This document shows, piece by piece, positions 49,202 to 60,282 of a stretch of DNA of 64,000 nt; the first letter of the stretch is position 1, and each line of letters starts with the position of its first letter. A program made the translations under genes and the position numbers. Location of the stretch: assembly GCA_003254885.1 (NCBI GenBank), contig QANT01004456.1:39207-103206 (forward strand), in the 5' to 3' direction. Below the pieces are notes generated by a model. The model had not been told where the DNA came from. It saw nothing but the letters and a program-made list of their open reading frames with translations, and made no database searches. Source of the stretch: Purshia tridentata. Taxonomy: Eukaryota > Streptophyta > Magnoliopsida > Rosales > Rosaceae.

Positions 49202-51571
49202 ATGATCGATAAAGAAACTAAAATGGGGTCTCTAAATCGGGGGGTCACTGATATGAGGTTGTTATTCCTTATCGGGACGCTAGTGGTTTTGGTAAGTGAT
49301 GATCATGATCGAGTAGAAGCTAAAACAAGTTCAGGAATTGAGAGGGCCAATTACATTGTTCATATGAACGTATCAGCCATGCCCAGGAGTTTTAGCAATC
49401 CCTACACATGGTACTCTTCTATAGTTGAGTCCCTGAAGCCTCCAAATGAAACCTCCTCCTCCTCATCATCCCTCATATACACTTATGATGAAGCTCTTCA
49501 TGGTTTCAGTGCTCACCTCTCTTTACAAGAAGTAGAGGCTTTGAAGAAGACCAAAGGTTTTCTATCAGCATATGCTGACAAGCCTTTACTGTTTGATCAT
49601 ACAACTCACTCTCTAGAATTCCTCCACCTCAACCATGCTTATGGCTTATGGCCTTCTTCACAACATGATGACCAAGATCAACATGTCATTATTGGCGTAG
49701 TTGACTCTGGAATAAGGCCAGAATGCGAAAGCTTCAGGGATGAAGGTATCACTGCAGAAATTAATCCACCAAAGGGTCCAAAAAGATGGAAGGGGAAGTG
49801 CCAGGTTGCAGAGGATTTTAATTCCTCCATGTGTAACAAGAAGCTCATTGGTGCCACTTACTTCAGTGATGGTCTGGTACGCGAAATCCCTCAACTTAAA
49901 GCTAGAGCCAGCTCTCCGAGAGACCTTACGGGGCATGGCACCTTTGCTGCATCTGTAGCCGCTGGGAATTATGTGAATGGTGCATCTTATTTTGGGTATG
50001 CCACGGGAGCAGCAAAAGGTGTTGCACCGCGTGCTAGAGTAGCCAGCTACAAGGTTTCTTGGATGGGAAGAAGTTACCCCTCGGATGCTTTTGCAGGCAT
50101 GAGCAAAGCCCTTGCTGACGGTGTTGATGTGCTTTCCGTGTCTTTAGGAAATAACCAAGTAGCATTACAAGATGATCCCATGGCCAAAGCTTCATTTGCT
50201 GCGATGTTGAAGGGTGTCTTGGTTTGTTTTTCTGCAGGAAACATGGGTCCTTCCTTAGGTACTGTAAGCAATGGAATCCCATGGGCATTGACCGTTGCAG
50301 CAAGTACAATGGACCGTTGGTTTGCTGGAACCATTTCTCTAGGAAATGGAGAATCCATTGTTGGGTTTACCTTGTTTCCAGGTGCAGCCTCTGTCCCAAA
50401 CATGCCACTCTTGTATGACGAAAAGGCACTATCGCAATGTGACAAGGTGTTTGATCAAGTCCCTCGAGGCATTATTATATGCAAGCCCGGACCAAAATCA
50501 GCTTCCTTGCAATTATCCTACATTGCCTTGTCAAACAATGTAACGGGAGCTATATTTGTTGCTGATAGTCCCAAATTGTATGAGTCGACATATAGTCCTT
50601 GTCCTTGCGTTGCCATTAACCAAAAAGATGAACAAGTATTGATGGCATATGTAGCATCTAGTGAGAAGCCCGAAGCCACAATGACATTCAAACAGACCAT
50701 TGTAGGAACAAAGCCAGCACCAACTGTGGCTAGTTTCTCTTCACGAGGTCCTTCACCGACAACTCCAACAATCTTGAAGCCAGATATCATGGCTCCTGGG
50801 ACTCTAATTTTAGGTGCTTGGGTGCGAGAAGCAGGAATAGTGCTACATGATATTCTGCACAGTGATTTCAATATCATGTCTGGTAGCTCTGTTGCTTGTC
50901 CACATGCTGCTGGCGTGGCTGCGCTTCTAAAAGCTGCACACCCAGAATGGAGTCCTGCGGCTATTAAGTCTGCTATTATGACCACTGCTATTGTGTTGGA
51001 TAATAAAATGGATCCAATTCGTGACACGGGGTATGATCTTCGAATTGCTTCCCCTTGGTCAATGGGTGCAGGTCACATTAGTCCAAATCGAGCACTTGAT
51101 CCTGGTTTTATTTATGATGCAAGCCCCCGAGACTATGTCAATCTTTTATGCTCTCTAAACCTTACAATTGTTCAAATTTCCATCATCACTAAAATAAACA
51201 ACATTGATTGCTCAACCAAGTCCTCTGATCTTAATTATCCATCTTTTGTCGTTTTTTATTGTGACGTTACAAGGATAAGGATAAAAAAATTTCAAAGGAC
51301 AGTAACTAATGTCGGAAAAGGTGTTTCAACTTACAGGGCAAATGTGACAGCACCAGCAGGTTCTAACATTACAGTCATCCCACAAACGTTGATATTTGAA
51401 AAGATGCACGAGATTAACTCATATACGCTTACTGTACAATACAGAGGAGACCACCAGGGTAGAGTTTCATTTGGTTCACTTGTATGGATTGAAGAAAAAG
51501 GAAATCGCACTGTACGGAGCCCAATTGTAGTGTCACCAAGGGTCGGAGATATGGACACTGATTTTTGTTAA
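49202..51571 (+). CDS. Subtilisin-like serine protease, SBT1 family
   Basis: Intronless, 789 residues, as is usual for SBT1 genes. ATGs at residues 1, 8 and 18 are possible starts; Met18 (MRLLFLIGTLVVLV) would give the cleanest signal peptide. An inhibitor_I9 prodomain follows (YIVHMNVSAM to LEFLHLN), then the S8 catalytic domain. All catalytic residues are present, numbered from Met1: Asp168 in VVDSGIRPE, His245 in GHGTF, oxyanion Asn347 in SAGN, Ser563 in GSSVACPH. A PA-type insertion lies between about 380 and 500, and an Fn3-like C-terminal domain (RTVTNVG, YTLTVQY) completes it. The protein is secreted to the apoplast; the nearest subgroup I recognise is SBT1.9-like, and substrate is unknown. 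The blocks deviate from the usual plant consensus (DSG for DTG, HGTFAAS for HGTHTAS, GSS for GTS) but keep the essential atoms. Confidence 0.95.
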   Translation: MIDKETKMGSLNRGVTDMRLLFLIGTLVVLVSDDHDRVEAKTSSGIERANYIVHMNVSAMPRSFSNPYTWYSSIVESLKPPNETSSSSSSLIYTYDEALHGFSAHLSLQEVEALKKTKGFLSAYADKPLLFDHTTHSLEFLHLNHAYGLWPSSQHDDQDQHVIIGVVDSGIRPECESFRDEGITAEINPPKGPKRWKGKCQVAEDFNSSMCNKKLIGATYFSDGLVREIPQLKARASSPRDLTGHGTFAASVAAGNYVNGASYFGYATGAAKGVAPRARVASYKVSWMGRSYPSDAFAGMSKALADGVDVLSVSLGNNQVALQDDPMAKASFAAMLKGVLVCFSAGNMGPSLGTVSNGIPWALTVAASTMDRWFAGTISLGNGESIVGFTLFPGAASVPNMPLLYDEKALSQCDKVFDQVPRGIIICKPGPKSASLQLSYIALSNNVTGAIFVADSPKLYESTYSPCPCVAINQKDEQVLMAYVASSEKPEATMTFKQTIVGTKPAPTVASFSSRGPSPTTPTILKPDIMAPGTLILGAWVREAGIVLHDILHSDFNIMSGSSVACPHAAGVAALLKAAHPEWSPAAIKSAIMTTAIVLDNKMDPIRDTGYDLRIASPWSMGAGHISPNRALDPGFIYDASPRDYVNLLCSLNLTIVQISIITKINNIDCSTKSSDLNYPSFVVFYCDVTRIRIKKFQRTVTNVGKGVSTYRANVTAPAGSNITVIPQTLIFEKMHEINSYTLTVQYRGDHQGRVSFGSLVWIEEKGNRTVRSPIVVSPRVGDMDTDFC

Positions 51572-51936
51572 TTATGAATTCAAATTTGGCAGCACATATA
51601 ATGTATAGCGCTTGTAAAAGGGGTGAACCATTTACTGGGAATGATAAGAGTGCACATATCCAAGACGAGTGTTGCATTTTGCACGATGCAGCTTCGTTAA
51701 TAAGAATGTTGAATCTAGATTACAAGGTGAAAACCAAATAATTGGCCCAAAAGGTCAACTATAAAATGGCTCGTTTTTTCAGCCCATGTACTCTTTGGAT
51801 TCTTTGTAACTAATTACAAGAAACTAATTATGCTATTTAACAACAATAAGATAAATAAAATAAATAAGACATTGTCTATGCTGTCAATCTCGAGCAAGAC
51901 AACAGGTGACAGTCTTGAAAGAACAGTGCAGATACT
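51572..51936. other. Short convergent spacer between subtilase and CNOT9
   Basis: Only 365 bp separate the two stop codons, which face each other. AATAAA-like signals occur around 51845-51870. The 3'UTRs may meet or overlap. Confidence 0.6.
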
Positions 51937-54900
51937 TTAGTTTACCATCATGTGATCAAATCCTCCACCAGCCTGTAGTGCAGGAATCCGGCTCACGCCG
52001 ACGTTTTGCAGCAACTGTTGCAGCCACCTCCTAGTAGTTGGATCTTCCTGGTTATACACAGGAGAGAAAAATTAAATAAAAAACTTTAGTGAAATTCAGC
52101 AAATGACTAGATCACGCAGCATCAGCCTATTTGTCACTCAACACCATCTCTTGCTCTACTACTACTTTCAAAACTATCACCTGGCCTTACAGCTTAAGCA
52201 GTTGGAACAACTTTTGACATGTTTAAAGTGAAAAGATGTTACACCCCTCAAACAGCATACCATAATAATGGGTTGCAAGGCAAAATTAAAGACACTAAAC
52301 CGCTCAAACACATACCATTACCAACAAAGCTGATGCCAAAGGTTATGAATCTCAGGATTATTATTATCCAGAAGACTATTTTAAGAGGGAAAAAGAAGAA
52401 TGAATAACAGAGATACTTACACAAAGGAAATTACTGAAGGTAGCATCTTTTAACATATCTGGAAGGCAACTTCTTAAAGCATCACAAGCCCTGCACAATA
52501 AAAGAATAAAGAACAACTTTATTAGAGGAATAATAAAAGAGAAATCCAACGGCAGGGAAAATAAAAGGATACGTGGAGGAGTTGATTTTGAGAAATGGAA
52601 GCTAACCTTGGATTATCTGACAATCGAAGATAGCACCGAATTATATGTTTCAAAAGGCGTGATGAGGGTTGTTCAGCAAGTGCTGCAACCATGTTCCCTA
52701 AAACCCGACCTACTGCAAAAAACCGCTCTGCTGTAGTACAAATATAATCCAAGCCCATATCATCCAATAAAATCTTTTGAACTATAAATGTGGCAACCTG
52801 CCATAAGACCATTTGTCAAACAACTAAGAACTTTCAAAACCAGTCCCATGTAACAGGTAAAGTGGCTTGATAAAGTATAAAGTGATACTTAAAGAATAAA
52901 GTAACTTCAGCAGTCAACCAATTTAAATGAGCAAGGATTGTGTCCAATTGTACTATTTTGTGTTATTCCATGACATATATGAATATATTATAAAATCTGC
53001 TGCCTCCTATGCAGTGGAATAGTAAAACATAGTAAAGGCAGCCTCAGTAATGTCTATGGCCACTGCTAGGCAGAGCTTGTTAAAAGAAGCAAATGAGGCA
53101 GCATTTAATTTTACTCTAAAGGGACAGGTAGCAGACAATTGCTAATGGAGTATAAAGTCAAGGTATCTAGTTGATCATTTTCTTGGAACTAATAACACTT
53201 CCACCAATCTTGAGAAGCATGCTTCAGATGATAGAATTTGGTCATATGGTAATGGTGCATATGCTATCACAGCATACTACATTACCAGTCAAATTAAGAT
53301 AGAAAGCATTGTAAACTTTACATGAAATAATCACGACACTCAACTGTTTTTGACAGTTCACTGCCCATTTCCATAGTGCGAAGGCATAGTGGAATTATTT
53401 CTGTTGACAGAAGGAAACTAATAACTTCTGTATCATCAACCTGCAAAAAAAGAAGAAGAAAACAGAAAATAAATGTAAAAATATTATGGAGTCATAAGAG
53501 ATTTGTGAATACAAATTAAAGCTAACAAGTGCAGAAACAGAATATCATTATCCATTTCTTGTGTCTGTGCATGCCTGAGTGCAAGCGGGAGGAAGGAAGA
53601 TGGTATAAGAAGCATATGACAGGAATTCGTTATCTCCTGGTCTCAATTGAACATTCACCAGAGAACTCAGGGTCATAGCAGAAGTAACTATATTTAATTC
53701 AAATGACTAAAGTATCCTGCATGCAAAATCATTTCCCAAAAAAGAGTGAAGCGTCACCTAACAAAGATAATGATCAAGAAAATTTATATTAGAAATAGTA
53801 CCTTCACCAGGGCACCAATGACACCCAAACTGGTAAGCCTTAAGTACTCAAATGGTCTTGACTTGCTAGTTGTATTGAGGAAAGGATACAGATACAAAGG
53901 TATATGAGCTGAAACGAGGAAAAGTTCAATAAGAAGAATTAGGTTTGAATAAATTAATGCAAGTATAAGCATCTAGATACCAAGCCAAGATACCAGCATC
54001 CATGCAATCATGTAAGCTATGCGTACCAAACATAAGATGCTCAGAGGGTAGGAACATTTATAACTAGGCTATCAAACAAAACAAGAGCATTGATGTTTAA
54101 ACATGAAATCAAGGCATCAAGCTTTTTGCCACCAAAACTTCAACTTACAAACAAAGATATATGTACAATATGTATCTTAGAATTTTCCTAGTATGTGTAA
54201 TACTGTCTTGCATTGCATATCCATGCTTCACAAAGTAACAACTCCAACTTTTACATATGCTGATTCCTTAAGTGGATGGAGTTTTCTTGAAAGAGAAACT
54301 TCAAGAAGGTAAGACCCAGGAGAAACTTCGCAAATAAACAAAACAACAGAGCATATATAGTTCTCTCCCATGAAGCAATATAGCACGCACTGAAATAGGT
54401 AAAATAACTTTACATACTACAAAAGATCAAAGACAAACTTACCATTGAGGAATAACATCCTTGTATCTGGGTGAGAAGCTACACACTGCTAGAAAAATAC
54501 AAAAAATAACACAGAGAAATGTTAGCATTAAAGTGAGAAGAATTCATGACCAGAAACTGACAAAAATAAAATTGATTTTTGAAGTCTAAGCTATGCCCAT
54601 GGTGAGGAAAATAAAACGACTAGCTTAACCATCATATTTAAATTTCTAAAGATCAGAATCACTGTTGTCTGATTTCAGTTATATAAATAAGGACTTCCTA
54701 AATCAATCACTTAATTAAGTTAAACAAAAAAAAAAAGAAGAAGCTAATCCCTGTGGTTATCACTATGAGTAGAATGTCCTTCTCATTTGAATGAATTACA
54801 GAATTCTAAGTTTAAAAGAATGAAAAACACACAAGTGTAAAGCTAATACAATGATAAAAATATGATGTAAAATTGAAACTTGAAAAAAGAAAGTATGTGA

Positions 54901-56587
54901 CCTGAAGAAGAGCAAGAGCATTGCAAACTCGATTAGATTGAGCTGGAGTCAGATTCGGTGGTGATAGGACAGGGTATATTGAAACTATCTCCTGCAAGTA
55001 GTAATGCAATCAAAATTAGAAATATCCTTAATAAGCATCCTTCAAAGAATAAATGTCAAAATGCCTTCAAATATGAAAATTGAACTACTAAAAATAAGCT
55101 ATACATACAAAGCACAAAGCTAACAAAGAATCTTGCATGTGGTAATATAGGCAGAAAAAGTAACCATCACATGACAAAAATAAACAAAAAATCTGTGCAC
55201 CGAGAAAAACTGACACAAAATTCATTTTCTCAGAACAACTGTTCTAAAAAAAGAAGACAAACAATCCATCTAGATAAGCAATTAAAATACATCATAAAAC
55301 CATCTTAAACAAACTATAACTATAAAAAGCTACCTGAATGGCAGCACAGATTGATTCCCTAAGCTATTTCCAGTTCCCAAAAGGAGCAGTGTATTACTAC
55401 CAATATTAACTTTTAGAAAAATATGCCTCCGGTTGATCTAAGCTCACCCGTATTTTTGTCAGATAATAATATAATCATATTGAAACCATGTGAAAATTCA
55501 ACATGCAAAATTTGTGATCAAGGGAAGGAAAACAAAAAATAAGACAAGTAGCAATGACAGAAAAATTATTAAAGGAACTTCCTTTACAAACCAAACTTAG
55601 TTAAAGAGTTGAGATAGGCAAACACGTGACAAACATAAATGAGAGGAAAAAGATAATCGGACTATACTAAGATACCAACTTAAATAACATACCTGTAACA
55701 GTGCAGCAATAGTACCAAAAGAATTCCACAACAAAGGAGCCAAATCTTGAAATAATTCTCTCTTCTAAAAATAAAAACAGAAAGAAAAACAAGTTACCTG
55801 TATGAGTGCAGCAATAGTACCAAAAGAATTCCACACGAAAGGAGCCAAATCTTGAAATAATTCCTTGTTCTAAAAAATGAAACCAAAGGCACACAGAGTT
55901 TATACCGCAGCATACCAATGTTGTAAATATAAATTGCACAACCACCTAAAGGAAAAAGCATGGACATTAATAATACAGGGTTATCGACAAAGACAATCAA
56001 CCCATGTAGAATAATTAACTTTAACATATGTTGAAAAAAAAAAAATTACACAAACTTCCCATGGATCATAAGCATATAGCATTTAATCTGTTGAAAGCAA
56101 TGCAGGTCCTCAGTACCATATGACATATGTATCATTATGCTGCAAGTAGTTTATGAGATCGTATGTATTAAAGGAAAGGTTAAAGTTTTGAATCCAAACT
56201 CATTCTAATGCAACTACTGAGCTTCTGAATCCAGTTTTTCGGTATGGGAAACAAAGGCAGTTTCTTTCCTTTTATTAATTATTGCTACAACCAAACATGG
56301 AGCAATCTGATAAAGCAATGACATCAACAAGGGTTAGTAATTTCCTAAAGTACCAAGCCCCAAACTTGGAGCCATATAAGTACAGAATCAAAGCTTGCAA
56401 TAGATACCTTAGAAAGTTCAAGAAGTGCGTTTTCTCGAAGATCAGGATTACTGAGGTCAAGAACCAAGTGCTCTGCTGATGCCATTTTACGATCCTTGTT
56501 TGCTTGAGCTCCAGCAATGCTTGGTGCTGAAACGCTTGGACCTCCAAAAGGTACATTTATTGAAAGCGACTGGGGCCGATTTGCCAT
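51937..56587 (-). CDS. CCR4-NOT complex subunit 9 (CNOT9/CAF40/RCD1)
   Basis: Exons in transcript order: 56408-56587, then either 55798-55869 (2B) or 55693-55764 (2A), then 54902-54991, 54443-54485, 53802-53908, 53345-53440, 52607-52797, 52421-52490, 51937-52047. With one exon 2 the product is 319 residues, the usual plant length. After a short Pro/Ser-rich N-terminus, the armadillo-repeat Rcd1 domain is complete ([92 protein letters not shown]). CNOT9 docks on the NOT1 scaffold of the cytoplasmic deadenylase and recruits GW/W-motif and other regulators, so it links targeted mRNAs to decay. A leader intron is likely (donor about 57598). The donor at 53344 is GTTGAG, slightly unusual. Confidence 0.95.
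55693..55764 (-). other. CNOT9 alternative exon 2A (downstream copy)
   Basis: 72 nt, phase 0 at both ends, acceptor TATTTTTAG|AAGAGA and donor TTACAG|GTATGT. It encodes [16 protein letters not shown], then GTIAALLQ, and starts 105 nt after 2B. Only 33 nt separate the copies. Confidence 0.92.
55798..55869 (-). other. CNOT9 alternative exon 2B (upstream copy)
   Basis: 72 nt, phase 0 at both ends, acceptor TTTTTTAG|AACAAG and donor ATACAG|GTAACT. It encodes [16 protein letters not shown], then GTIAALIQ, and fits seamlessly after ELSK and before EIVSIY. Confidence 0.9.
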
Positions 56588-58760
56588 TAATTGCAAAGAC
56601 CCTCGCTTGGCTTTCTCACTTTTTACTACTTAGGTATCAGATACAGATTTTATTGTCAAGTGGGTTAGACAGACTGCACCTGCAAGTACTTAATTCAACT
56701 GATTAATTTAAATGCCTGGGTAAGTATGGATGTAATAGGTCGAATGGAAACCATTTAGCAAGAGAAAAAGCACGGGAAATTTATATGGTTACCGAATATT
56801 TAAATTAACATTATTAAAATCTAAAAGTACTTATCGCCAAAATAATCACTGTGTATGAATTGCTACTATAAGTATACGGGCTGATAAGAAACAGAAGTAG
56901 CAAAATATAGGGATGTTTGACAATCCACAAAACTAAACCTGCTGTGGATTGAGCAACTGTTGCAATCTTTTCTCTTTGGTAAACTTTTAAAAACAATAAA
57001 CAATTTCTTAGCTAATAATCTGCATACTCCTGAAAAACACGTGTACACACAAAATATTCCAATAAAAATTATGAACCTTCTCTCTCTCTCTCTCAGCACA
57101 AAAAACACAACCAAATGTTTCATGTTTCCAGTAGAAGTTTAGCCAATTGAATATCAACCCAAACCAATTCAAGTTTGAGTTGATTTGAATCCCATAATTG
57201 GTTCACAGCCTGGGTTTTTCAGTCACCCCATAATAGCTCAATACCACAAAGGGATTTTCCTTTAACAATAGTGATTATAAATTTGAAAGGAGAAGAAAAA
57301 AGTGCCTGCATTGGAAAAACCATCAGGAATACTTGATTGCAGCTCTGTTGTATTAAACAAAGAGATAAATAAGTCACCAATCAACATTCAGGGCACAACA
57401 GACTCAACAAGTATCAGTAATTAAGCATTACTAGCTTGTACATGGGCAAATTAATCAGAATAATGCACTGAAATTTCAAAATAGAGAAAACCCATCAACC
57501 TTTCCAAATAATTAAATATATATAAATTTGTTGTTAAGATTAAAACAATACATAAAATTGAAACTTGAATGGAGTAGATGATTTGGTTGCCGGTTCCTCA
57601 CCTAAAGAAGCGTTTGGCGGACAATGCAGACGTTGCTGATCTCTCTCACTCACTCTCTCTCTCTCTCTGGCTTTTTGTTCCTCTTTGTGGGCTTGGGTTT
57701 GGTTACGCAAGAGGGCTGTAGGTACAACGTGTTGGCCTACGCTTGTTCTTTGAGGCTCAGGTGGGCCCTTGGCTCCAATAGCACAGGCCCGACCCTAAAA
57801 AGCCCAATGAACTTGGTCTAAACCAAATTTTGGGCTTTGGCAAATCCGACCGGCCCGTTTTAGGTACCCAAGTGTCCGGTGTGCAAGAGGAGCACAAATT
57901 TTATACTACCATCAGTCCATCACACAACGAAAAACCTAACCAAGAAAAAATGCAATTCAATAAATAATCTTACTTTTTTATCTTTCATTGTTGCTACGAT
58001 AAAATGTGGTGCATTGGGGTACATAGTGTGAGACTAATTTATCGCATTATCTTCTAGCAGTTATTAGTTACGTTTATGTTAGTTGATTAACGAGCAATGA
58101 TGAAATATAATTTGTATAATACATACTTTTTTGAATTAAAGACTTAATTCATTATCTGGCTCTAAAAATACCTCAACTATGTGGGGCATAAACTCTCCAA
58201 CGCATGCACCCAACTGATATGAGACCCAAAATTGTATTAAGATGGTCATTAACATTAATGCTAGCAACAAACCGAGTTGTTTGGTTAATTATGTTTTAGG
58301 ATTTTGGCCAACAAAAGGCCTGTTGACAAATCTTATATTCATTAATACATAAACTTCAACTTCAAGAGATCATGCCTGTTGAGGCTTTGTTTGGTATCCT
58401 ATTAAAATTCTATTTTCAAAAATTAAGATTTTTACCAAATACTGATACATGGCTCTTTAAATATCAACTTATCTGGCGCAAAGCAAACAATAAACACCAA
58501 CAACATATGTGCGTGTGTGTAAAATAAAGAATATGAATGCCCCATTCATCTGAATTTAGGTTGATCCATAAGACATTCTGTGAACAAATCCTACTATGGC
58601 TGGACACATGTCTGGTGAAAAGAATATGAGCCATATGATAGCAAGAAAGCAGCCTTAACATTAACACCGTACACTGCTCCGAACAACGACTAAGCTGCAG
58701 TAGGAGATGAATAACTCTCAGTTATTGATGAAGCAAGATGAGTCAGAATCTCTTAGATCT
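56588..58760. other. Spacer: CNOT9 leader/promoter and ICMT 3'UTR
   Basis: A 5'UTR exon of CNOT9 probably ends at about 57599 (CTTTAG|GTGAGG on the minus strand) and includes a CT/GA-rich leader around 57640-57668. A second CT microsatellite lies at about 57078-57094. The rest, up to 58760, is AT-rich with no supported gene; its right edge is the ICMT 3'UTR. Confidence 0.55.
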
Positions 58761-59354
58761 TCACTTAATGAAAGGCACCCCAGAAGGCACCCGTCTGGCA
58801 TATTCGTCATACTGTGACCCGAAAAACTGCCTCAAGAAAAACTCTTCATACGGAATTCTTTGTGCAAAGAAGCGCCAAACTATAAGTGAAAATGCAATTG
58901 TTGATATGGGATTACAAAGCATTACCTGAGTGCCCACTGACCATATGAAGAAACCACAGTAACCAGGATGACGAACAACTCTATAAATTCCACTTGTAAT
59001 CAATTTGTGATGCTCTGAGGGATAAATCCTGATGAGATGTGTGAAGGCCTGACCAGCAGTAATTATTGCCAATTTCCGAATGATTTCCCCCATTACAACC
59101 ATTCCAAGCCCCCAGTTACTGACCCACCAGTGTTCCTTGAGGCCAGGGAACAAAAAAATTTCAATGCAGTACTCCAGCACAGATAAGATCATTGCAAAAA
59201 TATAGCTTTTGCTGATCAGAAGAGATTTAAGAGTAACATTTGCTTTCCCATGAATACCAATTGCTAAAATGTATTCAGAACAGTGAAAAATTAATATTGC
59301 CAGGAACATCTGGGACAAGTGTTTGCAGCCTGTGTAACTGAAGACTTGTTCCAT
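58761..59354 (-). CDS. ICMT: Protein-S-isoprenylcysteine O-methyltransferase (ICMT/STE14)
   Basis: A single coding exon of 197 residues starts at the ATG at 59354 (MEQVFSYTGCKHL). The frame is open upstream to the exon edge but has no ATG, and plant ICMTs start at this point. The enzyme methylates the C-terminal prenylcysteine of CAAX proteins, using S-adenosylmethionine, in the ER membrane. Several hydrophobic segments are visible (MFLAILIFHCSEYILAI, SYIFAMILSVLEYCIEIFLF, WGLGMVVMGEI). The conserved catalytic C-terminal half has TAGQAFTHLI, the family signature RVVRHPGYCGFFIWSVGTQ, NPIS, and RIPYEEFFL-QFFGSQYDEYARRVPSGVP. In Arabidopsis, ICMT activity dampens ABA signalling. The 5'UTR is spliced: acceptor near 59449, leader exon around 60045-60170. 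Confidence 0.94.
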   Translation of the reverse strand: MEQVFSYTGCKHLSQMFLAILIFHCSEYILAIGIHGKANVTLKSLLISKSYIFAMILSVLEYCIEIFLFPGLKEHWWVSNWGLGMVVMGEIIRKLAIITAGQAFTHLIRIYPSEHHKLITSGIYRVVRHPGYCGFFIWSVGTQVMLCNPISTIAFSLIVWRFFAQRIPYEEFFLRQFFGSQYDEYARRVPSGVPFIK

Positions 59355-60180
59355 GTTTCTTACAAGTGAATTAAATTTTGGCTCTGGTTTACTGTAATGA
59401 GACCAAAGATACAAAACTGCCTCAATCAAAGTTACCAATCTTTGTCTGCAAGCTGCAATGAAGAAATATAGAAAGTATCTGGGGGTTTACTTCAGACCTG
59501 AAAACGATGAACCGCTATATGACATTAAAACCAAAAATTGTCTCTCAACGCCACCCCAAATATGCTTCAAGAATGACATACCTGCACCCTGCACAAAAGA
59601 AAAATAAAAAGATTAAGTTGAGACTTAAGGAAACTGTCAGGATGCTGTTATGCTAAAGATTTTGATAGATTCAGAAATTTTCATAGAACCACCAACTCTT
59701 GTAATCTTGTAATTGTATCACACAAGCTAACAATTCCATGAGAATGAAGGTCATAATAAATAAAACTAGCAAAACCCGTTTAAAATCAAACAGCCAAATC
59801 AGATGGGTCATAATTGAGAAACCAGAGGAACCAAAGCTAATCAATGCCAAAAGCAACAGATCACAATTAAACGAAAAACTTGAGGAGCTGAAGAAATCAA
59901 ATTTACAACGTAAATTAAACCCCAAATTTGAACTTCAATTAAACCTTAAATTAAAATCTTAACTGAAACCTAATTAAATCCTAAATTAGAAAAAAAAAAA
60001 AAAACTAATAGGAGAGAAAGAGGAATGAATACCAGGAGAGGGTGTGAGGCTTGGAAGAAGATGTTCCCAACAACAGCAGCAGCAAAAGAAAGAATGGAAG
60101 AAAAGCAAAATGAGAAAAGAGGAGAAGTGAGTGAGAGAGGGGGTTACGTTCTGGACTTGGGGTTTGGACTTTATGGGCTT
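59355..60180 (-). other. ICMT spliced leader (probable)
   Basis: On the minus strand a leader exon ends CTCTCCTG|GTATTC at about 60033, and an acceptor lies near 59449-59456. No upstream ORF with ATG is evident in the part I place in the mature leader. Confidence 0.5.
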
Positions 60181-60282
60181 CGAAGATTGGATAGGATGGG
60201 CTGTGGTTAAGGCCTGCCATTCTTGTGTTTAATTATTTAAAGGGCAAATGACAAACAATAGACTATGAACTTTATTCGTAAA

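Noticed and set aside
50518-51027. 169-codon minus-strand ORF
   Set aside because: It is an antisense shadow of the subtilase catalytic domain, which has full family motifs on the plus strand.
55667-55945. 92-codon minus-strand ORF with an internal repeated peptide
   Set aside because: It reads the duplicated CNOT9 exons in the wrong frame; the internal repeat simply reflects the exon duplication.
58761-59438. Longer ICMT ORF starting at 59438 (225 codons)
   Set aside because: The upstream start is TTG, and the extra residues come from the leader exon; the first ATG at 59354 gives the normal plant length.
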